Below are positions 3,222-5,625 of a stretch of 5,625 nt of DNA, one piece after another. How positions within the stretch are numbered: the first letter of the stretch is position 1; the number at the start of each line of letters is the position of its first letter. The stretch comes from Cyanobacteria bacterium HKST-UBA02 (GTDB taxonomy: Bacteria; Cyanobacteriota; Vampirovibrionia; Obscuribacterales; Obscuribacteraceae). Below the pieces are notes generated by a model. It searched no databases and was not told the origin of the DNA. It worked only from the letters and a program-made list of their open reading frames with translations. Made by a program: the position numbers and the translations under genes. The stretch spans positions 1-5,625 of the forward strand of contig JAGQHH010000224.1 of assembly GCA_020431945.1 (NCBI GenBank). Direction: 5' to 3'.

Positions 3222-5625
3222 TCACGGCAGCTTTATAAGTTTCGCAAAACGAGGATCCATCAAGCGCTTACCGCTTTCACCGAAGTCTATGTTGTAAAGC
3301 TCTTTCGAGCCTTCTCCCAGCACCGCTTCCACCTTGCCGGTGCCGAACTTGGCGTGCTGGACCGTGTCGCCGACTGACAACCTCTCGAAAGCTGGCTCTG
3401 CCTCGTGGCCTTCGGATTTCGAGCCGGAGCTTATCTGACTGCTCGAAACATCTCCCGGGCGCATAGCCAGACGAGGTTTGGGCGTCCCCGGGCGGACCGG
3501 TGAGGAGGGTCTGGACGGAGACGAAGAACGAGAAGGCGATGAAGGACGGGAAGCGCTGGAACCGGATCTGGAGCTCGAGCCGGATCTGTTATTAGAGCCG
3601 CTGGAGCCGCCGTAATAGTTGTTGCCGTAATTGCCGGAGCCCCGGCCGCCGGAGCTGCGTCCGTAACTACCGGAGCTGCCGGAGCCGCCGCCATAGCGGC
3701 CTTCATATTCATCCTGATAGCCTTCAGGACCCCCGGAGGACCAGCCGAAATCTTCGTACTGGCGGCTGGTCTCTTGTTTCTCCTGAGGATAATAGCCGGT
3801 GAGGAGCCCGGGCTTGATCTCGGACAGGAAACGACTGGCTATGGTGGCACTGGTCTGGAAGCCCGAGGCATTGGGACCGCCCCGGCTGAGCATGGTTCTT
3901 TTGCGAGCCCGGGTGACATAGAGCAGATCTTCCGCCCGGGTCACCCCCACATACATCAGACGTCTTTCCTCCTCCATGGCGGTGGGCTCGTCGAAGGAGC
4001 GGCTGTGCGGGAAAAGACCATCTTCGAGACCGATCATGAAGACCACCGGAAATTCCAGACCCTTGGCCGAGTGCAGGGTCATGAGCTTGATGGCTTCGTC
4101 CTCGAGCTCAACCTGATCGAGATCGCTCACAAGCGATATACGAGTGAGGAAGGAATCCAGATCAGGCTCGTCGGCAATCTCCTCGAACTCCTTTGCCACC
4201 GCCAGGAATTCCCGGACGTTTTCGATGCGGCCGTAAGCAAGCTCGTCCTTGTTGGAAATAGCCTGCTCTTCGAGCATCTCCATATATTTGGTGTCGGATA
4301 GAATCAGTTCGATTAGGCCCGACACGGCGTTGCGCTCTTTCTTCTGAGCCTGACTCTGCCAGCGTTCCAGGACCTGGTAGGCGAACTCTTTGAGAGCCGA
4401 TACGGCTCTTGCCGAGAGGTTGCCGATGAACTGGGCGTCCCGGGCTGCTTCGATGGTGGATATCCCGCGGCTTCCGGCATATTCCGCTACCCGATCGAGA
4501 GTGGTCTTGCCCAGACCGCGTTTGGGGGTGTTGACCACACGGTTGAAAGCGATACCGTCCCTGGGGTTGAAGACCAGCTTCAAATACGCCACCATATCCT
4601 TGATCTCCTGGCGATCGTAGAATCTGGTGCCGCCCACGACCTTGTAAGGGATGTCGTTGCGGATCAATACTTCTTCTATGGAACGGCTCTGGGCATTGGT
4701 GCGATAAAGGATGACACAGTCGTTCAGATTGCGGCCCCGGGCCTTGAGTCGTTTGAGCTCCTCGACTACATAGAATGCCTCGTCGATCTCGTCCACGCCC
4801 TCGTAGTACTGGGCTTTGCCGCCCCGACCCTTGTTGCAGCGGAGAACTTTCTCGATTCGTTCGGTATTGTTCTCGATGATGCTGTTGGCGATATCGAGGA
4901 TGGTGGAGGTGGAGCGGTAGTTGTCCTCGAGCTTGATCAGCCGGGCTCCTTTGTAGTCGCCCTGGAAGCCCAGGAAAATCCGGTAGTCGGCTTTGCGCCA
5001 GGAGTAGATGGACTGGTCGACATCGCCTACCACCAGCAGGCTGCGCTCTTCCCACTCGCTCTCGGCTTGCTCCATGAATGTCAGAAGCCGGATCATCTCG
5101 TACTGGACTTTGTTGGTGTCCTGGAATTCGTCCACCAGCACATGGGCGAACCTGTCCCTGAGGCGCTGTCTCACCTCCGGGCTTTTTTTAAGTAGATCGC
5201 AGAAAATCAGGAGCAGATCGTCGAAGTCCAGGGCATTATTGTGGGCGAGCTCCGCCTGGTAGGCCTTGAAGATCTGGGCCAGCCTGGTCTCCCTGTAGGT
5301 GGTGGCTTCGCTGGCATAGAGCTCGTAAGAGTAGCCGTCGTTCTTGAGGGCGGAGACGGCATTCTTCATCTCTTTGGGGTTGAAGACCTTTTCATCGAGG
5401 TCGAGCTTTTTGATCTGACCTTTCATTATGTTGTTGCTGTCGGTCTCGTCATAGATGACGAAGTTCGAGGTCCAGCGCCAGCCTTCCTTGGTTGTGTAGT
5501 TCTCGATCTCGCGTCTGAGGATCCGGGCGCAGATGCTGTGGAAAGTTCCGATAGTCAGGTGTCTGCCGGTTTCTTTACCGACAATGGTCTCCACCCGACC
5601 TTTCATCTCCTGGGCTGCTTTGTTG
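3222..5625 (-). CDS. pcrA: PcrA/UvrD-type superfamily 1 DNA helicase (5' end outside window)
   Basis: This is an ATP-driven 3'-to-5' DNA helicase used in excision repair, removal of recombinase filaments and conflict resolution. Eight hundred residues are visible. The frame is open to the edge and its first residues, NKAAQEM, are helicase motif Ia, so the ATG at 5606 is internal and the Walker A motif lies outside. Numbering from that Met: TFHS 21-24 (Ib); LDFDDLL 126-132; VDEFQDTN 158-165 (II); GDVDQSIYSWR 194-204 (III); LEDNYRST 226-233 (IV); GGTRFYDRQEIKD 325-337; TLHSAKGLEFPVVF 510-523 (V); MYVGVTRAED 551-560 (VI). All are intact. A Gly/Ser-rich disordered linker (about 623-735) leads to a C-terminal Tudor-like domain (VGDTVQHAKFGTGKVEAVLG, 745-764, to the end), which in PcrA/UvrD contacts RNA polymerase. 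Members with that domain are usually called PcrA or UvrD; the choice of symbol is by convention. Confidence 0.97.
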   Translation of the reverse strand, partial: NKAAQEMKGRVETIVGKETGRHLTIGTFHSICARILRREIENYTTKEGWRWTSNFVIYDETDSNNIMKGQIKKLDLDEKVFNPKEMKNAVSALKNDGYSYELYASEATTYRETRLAQIFKAYQAELAHNNALDFDDLLLIFCDLLKKSPEVRQRLRDRFAHVLVDEFQDTNKVQYEMIRLLTFMEQAESEWEERSLLVVGDVDQSIYSWRKADYRIFLGFQGDYKGARLIKLEDNYRSTSTILDIANSIIENNTERIEKVLRCNKGRGGKAQYYEGVDEIDEAFYVVEELKRLKARGRNLNDCVILYRTNAQSRSIEEVLIRNDIPYKVVGGTRFYDRQEIKDMVAYLKLVFNPRDGIAFNRVVNTPKRGLGKTTLDRVAEYAGSRGISTIEAARDAQFIGNLSARAVSALKEFAYQVLERWQSQAQKKERNAVSGLIELILSDTKYMEMLEEQAISNKDELAYGRIENVREFLAVAKEFEEIADEPDLDSFLTRISLVSDLDQVELEDEAIKLMTLHSAKGLEFPVVFMIGLEDGLFPHSRSFDEPTAMEEERRLMYVGVTRAEDLLYVTRARKRTMLSRGGPNASGFQTSATIASRFLSEIKPGLLTGYYPQEKQETSRQYEDFGWSSGGPEGYQDEYEGRYGGGSGSSGSYGRSSGGRGSGNYGNNYYGGSSGSNNRSGSSSRSGSSASRPSSPSRSSSPSRPSSPVRPGTPKPRLAMRPGDVSSSQISSGSKSEGHEAEPAFERLSVGDTVQHAKFGTGKVEAVLGEGSKELYNIDFGESGKRLMDPRFAKLIKLP
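3402..3740 (-). other. Segment encoding the disordered Gly/Ser/Tyr/Arg-rich linker of the helicase
   Basis: Residues about 623-735 of the helicase (from Met at 5606) are low in complexity. First comes a Gly/Ser/Tyr/Asn part with GRYGGG, GSYGRSSGGRGSGNYG and NYYGGSSGSNN, then a Ser/Arg part, then proline-containing repeats. The reading frame stays intact on both sides, where motif VI and the Tudor-like domain are normal, so it is a true coding insert rather than a frameshift artefact. Confidence 0.85.
3480..3551 (-). repeat. Four tandem hexapeptide repeats of the type SRPSSP in the helicase linker
   Basis: Residues 686-709 read SRPSSP, SRSSSP, SRPSSP, VRPGTP: four consecutive 6-residue (18-base) units with consensus S-R-x-S-S-P, the last degenerate. 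The codons vary between units, which suggests that the peptide pattern, not just recent DNA slippage, has been kept. Confidence 0.8.

Noticed and set aside
3774..4301. A 175-codon plus-strand open frame antisense to the helicase
   Set aside because: It lies wholly within conserved helicase motifs V and VI and reads as a complement shadow.
4162..5055. A 297-codon open frame on the minus strand inside the helicase gene
   Set aside because: It is a frame-shifted shadow of the helicase coding sequence; the helicase frame shows all motifs intact across it, and the shadow product is Arg/Gly/Pro-rich without any recognisable domain.
5604..5606. ATG at 5606 as the true start of the helicase
   Set aside because: The frame continues upstream to the window edge with NKAAQE, which joins this Met to form the conserved motif Ia; the real start is outside the window.

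Overview
The window looks like an ordinary chromosomal stretch of a moderately GC-rich Gram-negative bacterium. It has five clear protein-coding genes (two cut by the window edges), one doubtful small ORF, two good intrinsic terminators and one long divergent intergenic region. I see no mobile element, CRISPR array, tRNA or rRNA. The lipopolysaccharide-type heptosyltransferase suggests an outer membrane. The helicase carries the variant SWRKADYRIFLGFQ after motif III, and together with the nucleoside diphosphate kinase sequence this recalls cyanobacterial-lineage proteins. A non-photosynthetic relative of Cyanobacteria (Vampirovibrionia/Melainabacteria type) is my best guess, from memory of these families and not from a search.

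Layout from left to right. Positions 1-501 (minus) hold the N-terminal 167 residues of a DegT/DnrJ/EryC1/StrS sugar aminotransferase; the rest lies outside the window. Positions 502-748 hold its leader and a strong hairpin terminator (695-720) that closes the next gene. Positions 749-1102 (minus) encode a 117-residue protein with a histone-H1-like Lys/Ala tail followed by a HicB-type ribbon-helix-helix domain. Positions 1103-1496 are a divergent intergenic region with small inverted repeats, a tandem 12-mer and a possible small ORF. Positions 1497-2612 (plus) encode a WaaC-like ADP-heptose glycosyltransferase of family GT9. It converges on ndk (2670-3146, minus) across a bidirectional terminator at 2625-2645. 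Positions 3222-5625 (minus) hold a PcrA/UvrD superfamily 1 helicase lacking only its extreme N-terminus, including the Walker A motif.

Functional reading. The helicase and ndk are adjacent in the same direction (75 bases apart) and may share a transcript that ends at 2625-2645; they represent DNA repair and nucleotide-pool upkeep. The glycosyltransferase and the aminotransferase both fit cell-surface polysaccharide synthesis, but they are on opposite strands with the histone-like gene between them, so they are not one operon. The two most unusual items are the H1-tail/ribbon-helix-helix fusion, which looks like a nucleoid protein rather than an antitoxin, and the roughly 110-residue Gly/Ser/Tyr/Arg-rich linker with hexapeptide repeats near the C-terminus of the helicase. 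I found no convincing new multi-gene system.
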